Assembly (NCBI RefSeq): GCF_000381765.1
Contig: NZ_KB907082.1
Location: 1-64,000 of the forward strand
Direction of reading: 5' to 3'
Length of the DNA: 64,000 bases
Source of the DNA: [Zimmermannella] faecalis ATCC 13722
GTDB lineage: Bacteria > Actinomycetota > Actinomycetes > Actinomycetales > Microbacteriaceae
Shown here: positions 53,344 through 63,051 of the stretch, in pieces
How positions within the stretch are numbered: position 1 is the stretch's first letter
Layout of the letters: every line of letters starts with the position of its first letter
Program-made: the position numbers and the translations under genes
The notes under the pieces: generated by a model
Told to the model about the DNA's origin: nothing
Databases searched by the model: none
Seen by the model: the letters and a program-made list of their open reading frames with translations, nothing else

Positions 53344-54282
53344 ATGAAGCTGCCAAAACCACTCCCGCTCGGGCTGCCGGAGCACGGCTTCACGGTCGCC
53401 GCCGCGACGAGCATCGGCGTCACGCCAGCCCAGCTGCGCCATCCGCGGCTCGCCCGGCCGTTTCACGGCATGCGTGCGACCGAGCTGCCGGGCGACCTGC
53501 TCGCGAAGTGCCACAGCTATGCACCAAACGTGCGCGCGAACGAGGCATTTTCGGGGCTCACGGCGGCGGTCATCTGGGGGCTCCCGACGCCCTCGCGCTG
53601 GGTCGCAGCTCGCCACGTGCCCGAGCTCGTCGTGCCGAAGTCGGCAGCACGGGCGCGCAGCGACGGGCTGAAGCCCAGGCGCATCCTCGACTCACGCTTC
53701 GAGCGCGTGCTGCACCTCGGCCTGCCGGTCGTGCCGCCGCTGCTCGAGTTCCTCACGTCGTGCCGTGATCTCGGCCCGATCGAGGCGACGATGATGGCCG
53801 ACGCGCTGCTCGCCGAGGCGAGCCACTACCCCGGGCTCACGATTGACGATCGCCCGCTCGTCACCGAAGACGAGCTGTACGCCGCGCTCAAGACGTGGCG
53901 ACGCACGCCGGGCATGTCCGTGTTGCGGCAGGCGGTCGAGCGGATGCGCGCCGGCGTCGAATCGCCGATGGAGACGCGGCTGCGGTGCAAGCTCGCCGAC
54001 GCGGGGTTCGATTGCCTCGAGATTCAGCCCGAGATCACCCTGCCCGACGGCACGAGGTTCCGGGCCGACCTTGGGCACCGCGAATCGGGCACGTACCTCG
54101 ACTACGAGGGCGAGCATCACTGGGCCGATGACACCACGATTCGCGCCGACCTCACGCGAACGCGGCTGCTGCAGTCGCTCGGCCTGCGCCACATTCGCCT
54201 CACGAAGGACGATTTCGAGCCCGCCCCGTGGGGTTCCCTCGTCGCGGAGCTCGCCCGCCGCCTCCCCCGCACCAACAGTTGA
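53344..54282 (+). CDS. Predicted PDDEXK (DUF559-like) nuclease with AbiEi-like N-terminus
   Basis: The 312-residue protein begins with an AbiEi-antitoxin-like helix-turn-helix region (EHGFTVAAATSIGVTPAQLR, RPFHGMRA). The C-terminal 100 residues match the DUF559/Vsr-type PD-(D/E)XK fold: SPMETRLRCKLADAGF, FRADLGHRESGTYLDYEGEHH, and ADLTRTRLLQSLGL with a helix before RLTKDDF. The AD...DYEGEHH pair supplies acidic residues as in DUF559. The start at 53344 is the first Met without a long 5' extension. Palindromes B and C flank it and its stop codon lies inside copy C. No partner toxin gene is adjacent. Confidence 0.75.
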   Translation: MKLPKPLPLGLPEHGFTVAAATSIGVTPAQLRHPRLARPFHGMRATELPGDLLAKCHSYAPNVRANEAFSGLTAAVIWGLPTPSRWVAARHVPELVVPKSAARARSDGLKPRRILDSRFERVLHLGLPVVPPLLEFLTSCRDLGPIEATMMADALLAEASHYPGLTIDDRPLVTEDELYAALKTWRRTPGMSVLRQAVERMRAGVESPMETRLRCKLADAGFDCLEIQPEITLPDGTRFRADLGHRESGTYLDYEGEHHWADDTTIRADLTRTRLLQSLGLRHIRLTKDDFEPAPWGSLVAELARRLPRTNS

Positions 54283-54339
54283 GTGGTCGAATGTTGCTGT
54301 TCTGAAGCTTCAGAACAGCAACATTCGACCACTCAACGG
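54276..54339. repeat. 64-bp palindromic repeat, copy C
   Basis: Two 32-nt arms meet at GAAG|CTTC and match at 31 of 32 positions. Outer arms read CAGTTGAGTGGTCGAATG and inner arms TTGCTGTTCTGAAG. The stop codon of the nuclease-like gene (54280-54282) lies within the left arm. The opposing substrate-binding gene ends 23 bases beyond. Confidence 0.9.
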
Positions 54340-54361
54340 GAGGGGGGTGGAGGGGTGGGGA

Positions 54362-56086
54362 CTAGCCGAGCTTGTCCGAGCCCTCCACGTAGCCGACCAT
54401 CGTCCAGTCGGTAACCGACTCGAAGCCGGGCGCACCGTAGTTCGCCAGGTCGGGGTTCGTGACGATGAAGTCGTACGCCTGGAACAGCGGCAGGTTACCG
54501 GCAACCTCCCAGACCATCTTGTCGGCCTCGTTCTGCAGGGTCACCTGCTGGTCGGCGTCGGTGGTCGCGTTGAGCTCGTTGAGCACCTCGTCGAGCTCGG
54601 GGGTACCGACCTGCGAGAAGTTCTGCTCCCCGTCCGAACGCCAGATCGAAACGCTCGAGGTCGGGAACGGGTTGCCCGCCCAGCCGAACAGCGTCACGTC
54701 GTAGTCACCGGGAATGACGTACTTCGAGAAGAGGTCGGTCGGCGGCACCTGCTCGATCTTCAGCTCCATACCGGCAGCCTTGAGGTTCTCGGTCGCGATC
54801 GGCGCAACGGTGCCGTTCGTCTGCGAGCCCGCGTTGTAGACGTAGCGGATGGTCAGGCGCTCGCCGTCCTTCGCGTAGTAGCCGTCGTCGCCCATCGTCC
54901 AACCGGACTCCTCGATGAGCTCCTTCGCCTTCTCGACGTCGGCGGTGCCGTAGTCGCCAGCGTTGTCCTCGTAGCCGTTCTGGTTCTGCACGAGGAGGTG
55001 GTTGCCGAGCAGTTCGTCAGCCATGCCGTCGGGGTACGGCATCGTGCCGTTGAGCGCCTGGAAGATGCTCTTGCGGTCGATCGCGTACATGAACGCCTGA
55101 CGCAGGTTCTGGTCGGCGAGAATCTGGCCCTCGCCACCGTTCAGCGTGAAGTGGGTCCAGTCGGGGCCGGCGGCCGAGCGGAGGTCGGCTTCGCCCGACT
55201 CCACCTGCGGCGCGACGACGGTGTAGACCGCCTGCACGCCCGCGTCGATCACGTCGAGCTGGCCATCCTGGAACGCGGTCGCGCTCGCCTGCGGGTCTTC
55301 GTACGTGGTCCACGAGATGCGGTCGAGGCGAGCCTGACGGTCGCCGTTCCAGTTCTCGTCGGGCACCATCGTGACGACCTTGTTCGCGAGGTCGGCCTTC
55401 TCGATCTTGTAGGGGCCCGCGGTCACGAGGGGCTCTTCGATCCAGCCCTCGTTGAACATTTCGGCCGACTCGACGAGCGCGTCGGGCATGACCTGCGCGA
55501 GGCCCTGCCAGTCGGCGTAGATCTCGCCTTCCTTGAGGGTGATGATCGCGGTCTGCTCATTGTCGCCCTGCTCGACGGTGTCGACGAGGTTGAAGCCCTC
55601 GCGCGAGGCGACGTTGAAGTCGGGGTTGACCATGGCCTCGACGCCGTTCTTCACCGACGTCCAGTCGATCGGCGTGCCGTCCGACCAGGTCAGGCCCTCC
55701 TTGAGCACGACCTCGACCGTCATCGGCGACTCATTCGTGAGCTCGAGGCTCTCGGTGTAGAGGTCGTTCGCGATGATCTGGCCGTCGGCAGTGTACGTGT
55801 ACAGCGACGGGTAGATGGCCTCCATGATGTTCGTGGTGTTCACCTCGTTCCCGTCGCTGTGGAACGTGTTGAAGTTTGCCGGATAGGCGTTGATGCCAAG
55901 GCGGAGGGTTCCGCCCTCGCCGACCGCGTCATAGTCCTGTGCGTTGATGTCGTTCTGTCCGATTTCGATGTGTTCGCCACCGGAACCGGAAGTGTTGCTG
56001 GGGTCTTCGTCAGCACGCGAGCAGCCGGTCAGTACAAGACTGAACGCCGCAATCGCCGCAATGCCTCCGAGAATCCGCTTCTTCAT
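54362..56086 (-). CDS. ABC transporter substrate-binding lipoprotein (family 5)
   Basis: A 574-residue lipoprotein with signal peptide and lipobox (AFSLVLTGC, Cys about 22). The mature part is a family-5 solute-binding protein (peptide/nickel type), with TFHSDGNEVNTTNIMEAIYP and VVLKEGLTWSDGTPIDW. It would capture an oligopeptide or similar solute for the importer encoded upstream. AAGGAGG precedes the ATG. It is the last gene of the operon. Confidence 0.92.
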   Translation of the reverse strand: MKKRILGGIAAIAAFSLVLTGCSRADEDPSNTSGSGGEHIEIGQNDINAQDYDAVGEGGTLRLGINAYPANFNTFHSDGNEVNTTNIMEAIYPSLYTYTADGQIIANDLYTESLELTNESPMTVEVVLKEGLTWSDGTPIDWTSVKNGVEAMVNPDFNVASREGFNLVDTVEQGDNEQTAIITLKEGEIYADWQGLAQVMPDALVESAEMFNEGWIEEPLVTAGPYKIEKADLANKVVTMVPDENWNGDRQARLDRISWTTYEDPQASATAFQDGQLDVIDAGVQAVYTVVAPQVESGEADLRSAAGPDWTHFTLNGGEGQILADQNLRQAFMYAIDRKSIFQALNGTMPYPDGMADELLGNHLLVQNQNGYEDNAGDYGTADVEKAKELIEESGWTMGDDGYYAKDGERLTIRYVYNAGSQTNGTVAPIATENLKAAGMELKIEQVPPTDLFSKYVIPGDYDVTLFGWAGNPFPTSSVSIWRSDGEQNFSQVGTPELDEVLNELNATTDADQQVTLQNEADKMVWEVAGNLPLFQAYDFIVTNPDLANYGAPGFESVTDWTMVGYVEGSDKLG

Positions 56087-56095
56087 GGTGCCTCC

Positions 56096-58222
56096 TTATG
56101 AGAGCGCGGTCGGAATTTCTGTAGGGGTAGGTTCGTACTCTGCGGTCAGCTCGGGGTAGTAGCACGCGACCGCGTGGTCGCGCTCCCCTCGAGCCTCGAG
56201 CGGAGGCATGCTGCTATCGCACTGTTCACGCTGCGCATCACTAAGCAGGTGCTGGTACACGTAGCAACGGCTGACGAACCGACAGCCGGTCGGTGTGTCA
56301 GCGGGCGACGGCAGGTCGCCGCTGAGCACGATTCGTTCCCGTTCCCGCTCCACCTTGGGGTCGGGAATCGGAATCGCTGAGAGCAGGGCGCGGGTGTACG
56401 GATGCGACACCTCACCCGCGAAGACTTGCTCGGTTTCGCCGAGCTCGACGATCGTGCCGAGGTACATGACGGCGATGCGATCGGAGATGTGCTGCACGAC
56501 CGAGAGGTCGTGCGACACGAAGAAGTAGCTGAGCCCGAGTCGGTTCTTCAGGTCGTCGAGCAGGTTGATCACACCGGCCTGAATCGACACGTCGAGCGCC
56601 GAGACGGGCTCGTCGAGCACGATGAGCCGGGGGTCACAGGCGAGCGCGCGGGCGATACCGACGCGCTGGCGCTGCCCGCCCGAGAACTCGGTGGGGTACC
56701 GCGACGCCTGCTCGGGCAGAAGCCCGACCGTCTTCAGCAGCCAGTCGACGCGATCATCCATCTGCTGCCGAGTGAACTTGTGCACCTCCATGGGCTCGCG
56801 GAGGATGTCGCCGATCGGCATGCGCGGGTCGAGCGACGCCATCGGGTCTTGGAACACCATCGCCATCTGGGCGCGCAGCTCGAGCTTCTCGCGGCGGCTG
56901 AGCGTGCCGACGTCGCGACCATCGATGCGGATGCTCCCGGCCTGCGGCTTAAGGAGCTTCATGATTTCCATGATCGTCGTGGTCTTGCCAGAGCCCGATT
57001 CGCCGACGAGCGCGAGCGTCTCGCCCTCACGAAGGTCGAGCGTGACGCCGTCTACGGCACGCACTTCGCCGACCTTGCGGCGCACGAGGGCGCCCTTCGT
57101 GAGCGGATACACGCGCTCGACGTTGTCGAGTTCGAGCACGACGTCGCGCTCCTCGCGCGGGGTGCGGATCTTCGACTCGGCGATCTCGGGCCGCGGGAAG
57201 ATTTCCTCCCCCGCGACGAGCTCGTTGCTGTGGTGGCAGGCCGCGAGGTTGCCCTCGACGTTCGTCGGCTCGAGGTCGGGCTCAACCGTGTGGCAAAGGT
57301 CGGTCGCGATCGGGCACCGGGCCGCGAACGGGCACCCCTGGGGCAGGCGCACGAGCGATGGCGGGGTGCCCTCGATCGGGGTGAGCGGGCCCTGGTTGAT
57401 GTTGTCGATGCGGGGCACCGACGCGAGCAGTCCCTTCGTGTACGGCATGCGCGGGTCGGCGTAGATCGAGTCGACGTCGCCGAACTCGACCGCCTTGCCC
57501 GCGTACATCACCATGATGCGGTCGGCGAATCCACTCACGACGCCGAGGTCGTGCGTGATGAGCACGGTCGCGGCCCCGGTCGCCTCTTGCGCGGTCTCGA
57601 GGAGGTCCATCACCTGTGCCTGGATCGTCACGTCGAGGGCCGTGGTCGGCTCGTCGGCGATGATCAGCTCGGGGTCGTTCGCGATCGCCATCGCGATCAT
57701 CGCGCGCTGGCGCATGCCGCCCGAGAACTCGTGCGGGTACGACTTCGCGCGCAGCTTCGCGTTCGGGATCCCCACGGCGTCGAGCAGCTCGACCGCCCGC
57801 TTGTCGGCAGCCTCGCGCGATACTCCCTTGTGAATCATCACCGTCTCGGCGATCTGATCGCCGATGCGGTAGACCGGGGTGAGCGCCGAGAGCGGGTCTT
57901 GGAACACCATCGAGACGGTCTTGCCACGCAGCTTCGACAGCTCGACGTCGCTCTTCGTGAGGAGTTCTTCGCCCTTGAGCCGAATCGACCCCGACACCTT
58001 GGCGGAGCCCGGCAGCAGGCCCATGACCGCGAGGGACGAGACGGACTTGCCGGAGCCCGATTCGCCGACGATCGCGAGCGATTCGCCGCGGCGCACCGAG
58101 TAGCTGAGGTTGCGTACCGCCTGCACGGTGCCGGCCTCGCTCGGGAACGAAACCGACAGGTCGGCGACTTCAAGCACCGTGTCGGTGGCCGTCGTGGATT
58201 GCAGAGTTTGAGTCGTTGTCAT
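56096..58222 (-). CDS. Fused DppD-DppF ABC transporter ATPase
   Basis: The 708-residue protein has two complete ABC ATPase halves in tandem. Half one (about 15-350) carries GESGSGKSV, the signature EFSGGMRQRA and LIIADEPTTAL, and ends with the oligopeptide-type CPFAARCP region; half two (360-700) carries GESGSGKTT, EFSGGQRQRVG and LIVLDEPVSAL. They energise a peptide/dipeptide-type importer. In enteric bacteria these are two proteins. Gaps to its neighbours are 2 and 9 bases. Confidence 0.94.
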   Translation of the reverse strand: MTTTQTLQSTTATDTVLEVADLSVSFPSEAGTVQAVRNLSYSVRRGESLAIVGESGSGKSVSSLAVMGLLPGSAKVSGSIRLKGEELLTKSDVELSKLRGKTVSMVFQDPLSALTPVYRIGDQIAETVMIHKGVSREAADKRAVELLDAVGIPNAKLRAKSYPHEFSGGMRQRAMIAMAIANDPELIIADEPTTALDVTIQAQVMDLLETAQEATGAATVLITHDLGVVSGFADRIMVMYAGKAVEFGDVDSIYADPRMPYTKGLLASVPRIDNINQGPLTPIEGTPPSLVRLPQGCPFAARCPIATDLCHTVEPDLEPTNVEGNLAACHHSNELVAGEEIFPRPEIAESKIRTPREERDVVLELDNVERVYPLTKGALVRRKVGEVRAVDGVTLDLREGETLALVGESGSGKTTTIMEIMKLLKPQAGSIRIDGRDVGTLSRREKLELRAQMAMVFQDPMASLDPRMPIGDILREPMEVHKFTRQQMDDRVDWLLKTVGLLPEQASRYPTEFSGGQRQRVGIARALACDPRLIVLDEPVSALDVSIQAGVINLLDDLKNRLGLSYFFVSHDLSVVQHISDRIAVMYLGTIVELGETEQVFAGEVSHPYTRALLSAIPIPDPKVERERERIVLSGDLPSPADTPTGCRFVSRCYVYQHLLSDAQREQCDSSMPPLEARGERDHAVACYYPELTAEYEPTPTEIPTALS

Positions 58223-58224
58223 GA

Positions 58225-59229
58225 TTAGTGGCCCCGTCCGCTCGTCGGGTCAAGCGCATCCCGCAGTGACTCGCCGACCATGTTGATCGAGACGACGAGC
58301 AGTGCGAGCACGATCGCAGCTGGCACCCACGTGTGCGGGAACGCGATGTTGTAGCCCTGCAGCACGGAGCCGAGGGAGAAGTTCGGGTAAAGGATGCCGA
58401 AGCCCAGGAACGAGAGGCCGGTTTCGGCAAGGATCGCGCCGCCGACCCCGAGCGTGGTGTCGATGATCATCCACGACGAGATGTTGGGGATGATGTGGCG
58501 CATGATGATCTTGCGGTTCGGCACGCCCATGAACTTCGCGGCCTGCACGTACTCCATGTTCACGAGCCCCTGCGTGAGGGCTCGGAGCACACGGGCCGTG
58601 AGCATCCACGAGAAAATCGCGAGCAGCGGCACCATGAGAATCCAGTGCGCGCCCTGCAGGATGGGGCTGAGCAGCAGCATCATGAGCAGCGAGGGCACGA
58701 CGAGCAGGAAGTTGATGAGGTTGACGACGCCCCAGTCGAGCGCGCCGCCGAAATAGCCCGCAAGCGTGCCGAAGAAGGCGGCGAGCACCGTCACGACGAT
58801 TGCCGTGCCGAAGCCGACGACGAGCGAGATGCGCAGGCCGACCATGATCTGCGCGAAGAGGTCTTGCCCCTGCGCGTTCGTGCCGAGCCAGTGGTACTGA
58901 CTCGGGCCCTTGAGCTGGTTCGCGTAGTCGTACTCGATCGGCGTGTACTGGTACACCATCGGCATGAAGATCGCCGCGAGCACCAGGAGCACCAGCACGC
59001 TGCCGCCGATCCAGAACGACGGCATGCGGCGCATGCGGCGCCACACGAGGGTGCTGCGGCCGACCGCGGTGCGGCGGGTCATCGGCTCGGTGAGAGCGCC
59101 GACCTCGGTGTCGGACTGGCCGAGGTTGATGACGTCGGTCTCGGAGTCGGTCGCGGTGACGTTCGGCACCGAGACGCCGGTCTGCGAGGGTCCGGAGCTG
59201 TTGCGCTTGCTACGTGCCATGTTGATCAC
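58225..59229 (-). CDS. DppC-type ABC permease
   Basis: A 334-residue permease with an approximately 70-residue polar N-terminus, six transmembrane segments and the EAA-like loop LTQGLVNMEYVQAAKFMGV. It forms the membrane channel with the DppB-type subunit. The GTG at 59229 overlaps the dppB stop codon by four bases; an ATG at 59220 is the alternative. Confidence 0.92.
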   Translation of the reverse strand: MINMARSKRNSSGPSQTGVSVPNVTATDSETDVINLGQSDTEVGALTEPMTRRTAVGRSTLVWRRMRRMPSFWIGGSVLVLLVLAAIFMPMVYQYTPIEYDYANQLKGPSQYHWLGTNAQGQDLFAQIMVGLRISLVVGFGTAIVVTVLAAFFGTLAGYFGGALDWGVVNLINFLLVVPSLLMMLLLSPILQGAHWILMVPLLAIFSWMLTARVLRALTQGLVNMEYVQAAKFMGVPNRKIIMRHIIPNISSWMIIDTTLGVGGAILAETGLSFLGFGILYPNFSLGSVLQGYNIAFPHTWVPAAIVLALLVVSINMVGESLRDALDPTSGRGH

Positions 59230-60242
59230 CGGATCCTCGGGTCGAGTACGGCCTGGATGAAGTCGGCCAGCGTCGCCGCGAGCAGCGTGAGGATAGCGCT
59301 GTAGAGCACCACCGCGGCCGTGCCGTTGATGTCGGCGATCTGCATCTCGACGAGGGCCCAGTTGCCGATGCCCTGCCAGTTGAACAGGCGCTCGACGAAG
59401 AACGAACCGGTGAAGGCGCCCGCGAACGCGTAGGCGAAGTACTGCCCCATCGGGATCAGCGCCATGCGGAAGCCGTGGCGCCGCATCGCCTTGCCCTTCG
59501 TGAGACCCTTCGCGCGAGCGGTTCGGAGGTAGTCGGCGCCGAGCACGTCGAGTGTCGTCACCTTCATGTACCGCGAGTAGCTCGCGATACCCATGAGCGC
59601 GAGCGCGAGGGTCGGCAGCACGAGCGCCTTGAGCTGGAACGAGATGTCGTCCCAGCTGCCGGGCACCGCGTTCGGGTCGATCGCGTTCACCGAGGGGAAC
59701 CCGAACCCGGTCACGCCGCGCATCGCCATGTTCGCGCCCTGGAAGCAGAGGATGATCACGGGAGTCGGCAGCGCGAGCACGACGAAGCTGAGGAGCGACA
59801 CCGTGCGGTCAGTGAAGGTGCCGCGCTTGACCGCCGACCAGGCCCCGAGGGCGACGCCGGCGACGACGCCGAGGAGGGTGCCGAGCACGATGAGACGCAA
59901 CGAGATGCCGACGCGGCTCACGATCTCGGGCATGACGAGCAGTGCCTTCTTGTCGGTGCCCGTCGTGACGCCGAACTTCTCATCCCACGGCTTCGTGAAG
60001 ATGTCGGTCAGCCACGTGAGGTACCGCTGCCACACCGAGACATCGGGGTTGATGTTGCGGACATCGAAGTAGGCCTGTTGCACCTCGTGCGGCACCGGTT
60101 TGCCGCCGACCAGGTTGGGTGGGTACATCACTTCCTGCGGGTGCAGGAGCGACGAGGCCAAGATGTACGCAAGCGAGGTCGCGATGAACGCGAGGATTGC
60201 GTAATTGAGGAATCGTCGAACGATGAATTTCGTGAGCGCCAT
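59226..60242 (-). CDS. DppB-type ABC permease
   Basis: A 338-residue permease with six transmembrane segments, an N-terminal RRFLNYAILAFIATSLAY and the EAA-loop TTLDVLGADYLRTARAKGL. It is the first gene of the importer operon (dppB, dppC, dppDF, substrate-binding lipoprotein). I chose the ATG at 60242; the upstream in-frame extension has no hydrophobic or family-like content. About 130 bases of upstream DNA hold no clear -35/-10 pair. Confidence 0.9.
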   Translation of the reverse strand: MALTKFIVRRFLNYAILAFIATSLAYILASSLLHPQEVMYPPNLVGGKPVPHEVQQAYFDVRNINPDVSVWQRYLTWLTDIFTKPWDEKFGVTTGTDKKALLVMPEIVSRVGISLRLIVLGTLLGVVAGVALGAWSAVKRGTFTDRTVSLLSFVVLALPTPVIILCFQGANMAMRGVTGFGFPSVNAIDPNAVPGSWDDISFQLKALVLPTLALALMGIASYSRYMKVTTLDVLGADYLRTARAKGLTKGKAMRRHGFRMALIPMGQYFAYAFAGAFTGSFFVERLFNWQGIGNWALVEMQIADINGTAAVVLYSAILTLLAATLADFIQAVLDPRIR

Positions 60243-60371
60243 TGCGTACCGGTTTCGGGGTTGAATCGTGCGCCGCCGTCGTGCAGCGACTTCACATTGA
60301 AAGCTGAGTCGATTCCCACCTGGTGTAGAGGAAACTCTCAACCAACGTTCATGTGTGGTCAGGCTAGCGCA

Positions 60372-62564
60372 TCATTTGCCCCGTTGCGACGCATCTGCCA
60401 CACGCGTTGCCAATTCGCTACGAAGAATTTGTTCAAGGAACAGAACGCTTCCGTGGGAATCCGCCAAAGGTAGCGTCCAGTTGGGGTACTCGCGGAACGT
60501 GCCCGGCTGGTTGATCGGTCGGCGGTCGCCGGCGAGGTCGGCAAGCGACACGCCGAACAGCTTCGCGCGGCCGCCCGCGAGCCGCGCGTGCAGCGCGACC
60601 ACGAGGTCATCGGTGTCGGCGTCATCGTCGACCCGGCCCTCGGCCACGAGCTGCTCGCGGTACGCCTCAACGAGCTCTGCCTCGGCCGCACGCTCCTCTT
60701 CTACCGGGCGCGTCAGCAGGCCGAGCTGGTCGCGAATGTCGACGTGACGCAGCTCGAGATATCCAGCGGTCGGCGGCAGGTCGTGCGTCGTCACGGTCGC
60801 GAGGCACTCCTCGCGATAGTGCTCGGGACGCTTCGGCGTGCCGTCGTCCTCGAACTCGAACCACATGATCTGCGTGCCGTAGACGTGCCGCGCGCGCATC
60901 GTCTCGCGCGTGAGGTCGCTGACGACGCCGAGGTCCTCGCCGATCACGAGCGCGCCCGCCCGCTCCGCTTCGAGCAGCAGCACGCTGATCATTGCCTCGT
61001 GGTTGTACGTCACGTACGTGCCGTCGACCGCGTCGCGGCCCTCGGGCACCCACCACTGGCGGAACATCCCGAGGATGTGATCGATGCGCAGCGCCCCGGC
61101 CCCGGCGACCGCCGCGCGCACGACGTCGCGCAGGGGCGCGTATCCGAGCCGCTCGAGCGCATCGGGCCGCAGCGGCGGCTGCGACCAGTTTTGGCCAAGC
61201 TGGTTGTACTGGTCGGGCGGCGCGCCCACCGAAACACCGCGCGCGAGCGACGACTCGAGCGCCCAGGCATCGGCGCCCGACGGATGCACGCCGACCGCGA
61301 GGTCGTGCATGACGCCAATGCGCATCCCGGCATCGCGCAGGCGCCGCTGCGCCTCATCACCCTGCTCGCGCGCAACGAACTGCACCCAGCAGTAGAACTC
61401 GACGCGCGCCGCGTGTTGCTGACGGAACTCGTCAACGGCGGGGCTCGTCGGCGAGCGGAGCTCCTCTGGCCAGTCGCGCCAGTTGCCGCCGTGTTGCTCG
61501 CAGAGGGCCGCCCACGTCGCGAAGTCGATGAGTCCCTCGCCCTCGTCTTCGCAGAACGCTCCGAACGCGCGCCAGCGCGCCGCGTCGCCGTGGCGCGCCG
61601 CCTCGAAACAGAGGCCGAGCGCCTCGCGCTTCGCGAGCCACGTGCCGTCGCGGTCAAGCACGTCACGATCGTTGTTCTGGCGGCAGAACTGCGCGAGCTG
61701 CGCGAGCCGCTGCGCGACCTCCTGGCTCACGGGCTCGGCGGCAACGAGGTCTTCGATGTGGATCAAGCTCGGGTCGAGAAACCGCCGGGTCGTCGGAAGG
61801 TACGGCGACGGCTCGATTGGAGTGACGGGTGACGGGGTGTGAAACGGATTCACGAGCACGAAGTCGGCATCGCGCTCGGCCGCCCACTCGCCGAGCGTCG
61901 TCAGGTCGGCGAGGTCGCCAAGGCCCCACGAGCCTTCGCTGCGCGCCTGGTAGAGCTGGGCCATCACGCCCCAGGTGGGTTCGGGCACGTCGAAGCCAGA
62001 CGAGTCGGGCGCGGCGATCAGGGTGCTCCGCCCCTCGAGAATCGGCTCGGTGGCGCCGCGCTGCCGGCGGGCGATCACGTCGAGCACCTCGCGCGCCTCG
62101 GTCGAAACCTCCGCCGCGTCGAGCGTAGCGACGAGTTCGTGCCAGCCCGACGGAATCGTCGCCGGGAGCAGAAACTTCGCCTCGCCGATCGCGACGCCGT
62201 CAACCGTGGTGGGGGGCACGACGTGGTCGGCCTGCTGCAGGTCGAGCCGCTCCCCCGTTTCGAGCACCGCTTCGACGCGCACGCTCGCGCCGTCGGGCAC
62301 GTGCACGAGCACCTCGCCCGGCGTACCAACTCGAACCACGACGGTTGGCGGCACGACCTGCCGCCAGGCGCGGGTTGCGGCGCGCTCGAGCGCGGCGCGG
62401 GCCGACTCGTCGGTCGACGCATCGATGTCGAGGGCGGCAAGTACCGCAACGAGTGTCTCGGGTGAGACCTCGAGTCGGTGGCCTTGCCAGTCGGTGAACT
62501 CGGTCGAAATGCCGAAGTGGCCGGCGAGTTCGGTCAGCACATCAGGAGATACCGCAGCAGTCAC
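60372..62564 (-). CDS. malQ: 4-alpha-glucanotransferase (amylomaltase)
   Basis: A 730-residue GH77 enzyme that transfers maltodextrin units. Catalytic marks are ALRIDHILGM (nucleophile Asp), VIGEDLGVV (acid/base Glu) and TTHDLPPTAGY (transition-state Asp). An N-terminal extension (about residues 1-190) is the usual actinobacterial addition. GTG at 62564 follows a TACACT box by seven bases. Confidence 0.95.
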   Translation of the reverse strand: MTAAVSPDVLTELAGHFGISTEFTDWQGHRLEVSPETLVAVLAALDIDASTDESARAALERAATRAWRQVVPPTVVVRVGTPGEVLVHVPDGASVRVEAVLETGERLDLQQADHVVPPTTVDGVAIGEAKFLLPATIPSGWHELVATLDAAEVSTEAREVLDVIARRQRGATEPILEGRSTLIAAPDSSGFDVPEPTWGVMAQLYQARSEGSWGLGDLADLTTLGEWAAERDADFVLVNPFHTPSPVTPIEPSPYLPTTRRFLDPSLIHIEDLVAAEPVSQEVAQRLAQLAQFCRQNNDRDVLDRDGTWLAKREALGLCFEAARHGDAARWRAFGAFCEDEGEGLIDFATWAALCEQHGGNWRDWPEELRSPTSPAVDEFRQQHAARVEFYCWVQFVAREQGDEAQRRLRDAGMRIGVMHDLAVGVHPSGADAWALESSLARGVSVGAPPDQYNQLGQNWSQPPLRPDALERLGYAPLRDVVRAAVAGAGALRIDHILGMFRQWWVPEGRDAVDGTYVTYNHEAMISVLLLEAERAGALVIGEDLGVVSDLTRETMRARHVYGTQIMWFEFEDDGTPKRPEHYREECLATVTTHDLPPTAGYLELRHVDIRDQLGLLTRPVEEERAAEAELVEAYREQLVAEGRVDDDADTDDLVVALHARLAGGRAKLFGVSLADLAGDRRPINQPGTFREYPNWTLPLADSHGSVLFLEQILRSELATRVADASQRGK

Positions 62565-62599
62565 AAGGCTGAGTGTAGGCGGATTCGGGGCACACTCGC

Positions 62600-63028
62600 C
62601 TAGCTGACGCTGAGATCGTCGCCCTGCACCGTCACGGTGAGTTCGGGGAGCGGGTCACGCGCGGGGCCAGCGACCGGGTCGCCCGTCGCGATGTCGAAGT
62701 AGCTGTTGTGGCAGCCGCAGTGGGCGCCGCGGTCTTGCACGTCGGCGAGCACGCAGCCCTGGTGCGTGCACACGGCCGAAAACGCGCGGTACTCCCCCGC
62801 CGTGGGCTGGGTGACGAGGGCGGAATACTGGGCGAGCACGATGCCGCCGCCGACCGGCACCTCGGCGGCTGGCACGGTAAATGGCTCGGGCGAGGGCGCG
62901 GGCTCGGTGCGCTCGAGCGTGCACGAGCTCAGCAGCGCAGCCACGGCGGCGCTGCTGCCCGCGACGGCGGTCGTGCGCACGAGCGCGCGGCGGGTCAGCA
63001 GTGGCCCCTGATCAGTTGCAGCGGTCAT
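62600..63028 (-). CDS. Rieske [2Fe-2S] lipoprotein with Tat-type signal
   Basis: A 142-residue protein. LTRRALVRTTAV is a twin-arginine-like signal, and LSSC gives a lipobox. The Rieske cluster ligands are CTHQGC and CGCHNSYF. It should be an extracytoplasmic, lipid-anchored electron carrier exported folded by the Tat system. TAGGCT (63035-63040) is six bases before the ATG. Confidence 0.9.
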   Translation of the reverse strand: MTAATDQGPLLTRRALVRTTAVAGSSAAVAALLSSCTLERTEPAPSPEPFTVPAAEVPVGGGIVLAQYSALVTQPTAGEYRAFSAVCTHQGCVLADVQDRGAHCGCHNSYFDIATGDPVAGPARDPLPELTVTVQGDDLSVS

Positions 63029-63051
63029 GCCACAAGCCTACGCAGCCGCCG

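Noticed and set aside
53344-54282. A complete AbiE-type toxin-antitoxin system
   Set aside because: Only an AbiEi-like N-terminal region is seen. No AbiEii nucleotidyltransferase toxin lies on either side.
53843-56101. A 752-codon open frame crossing the nuclease gene and the substrate-binding gene
   Set aside because: It runs through the nuclease-like gene and palindrome C and is then antisense to a well-supported lipoprotein gene. No motif is recognisable.
56402-58228. A 608-codon open frame on the plus strand
   Set aside because: It is the antisense shadow of the fused DppDF ATPase.
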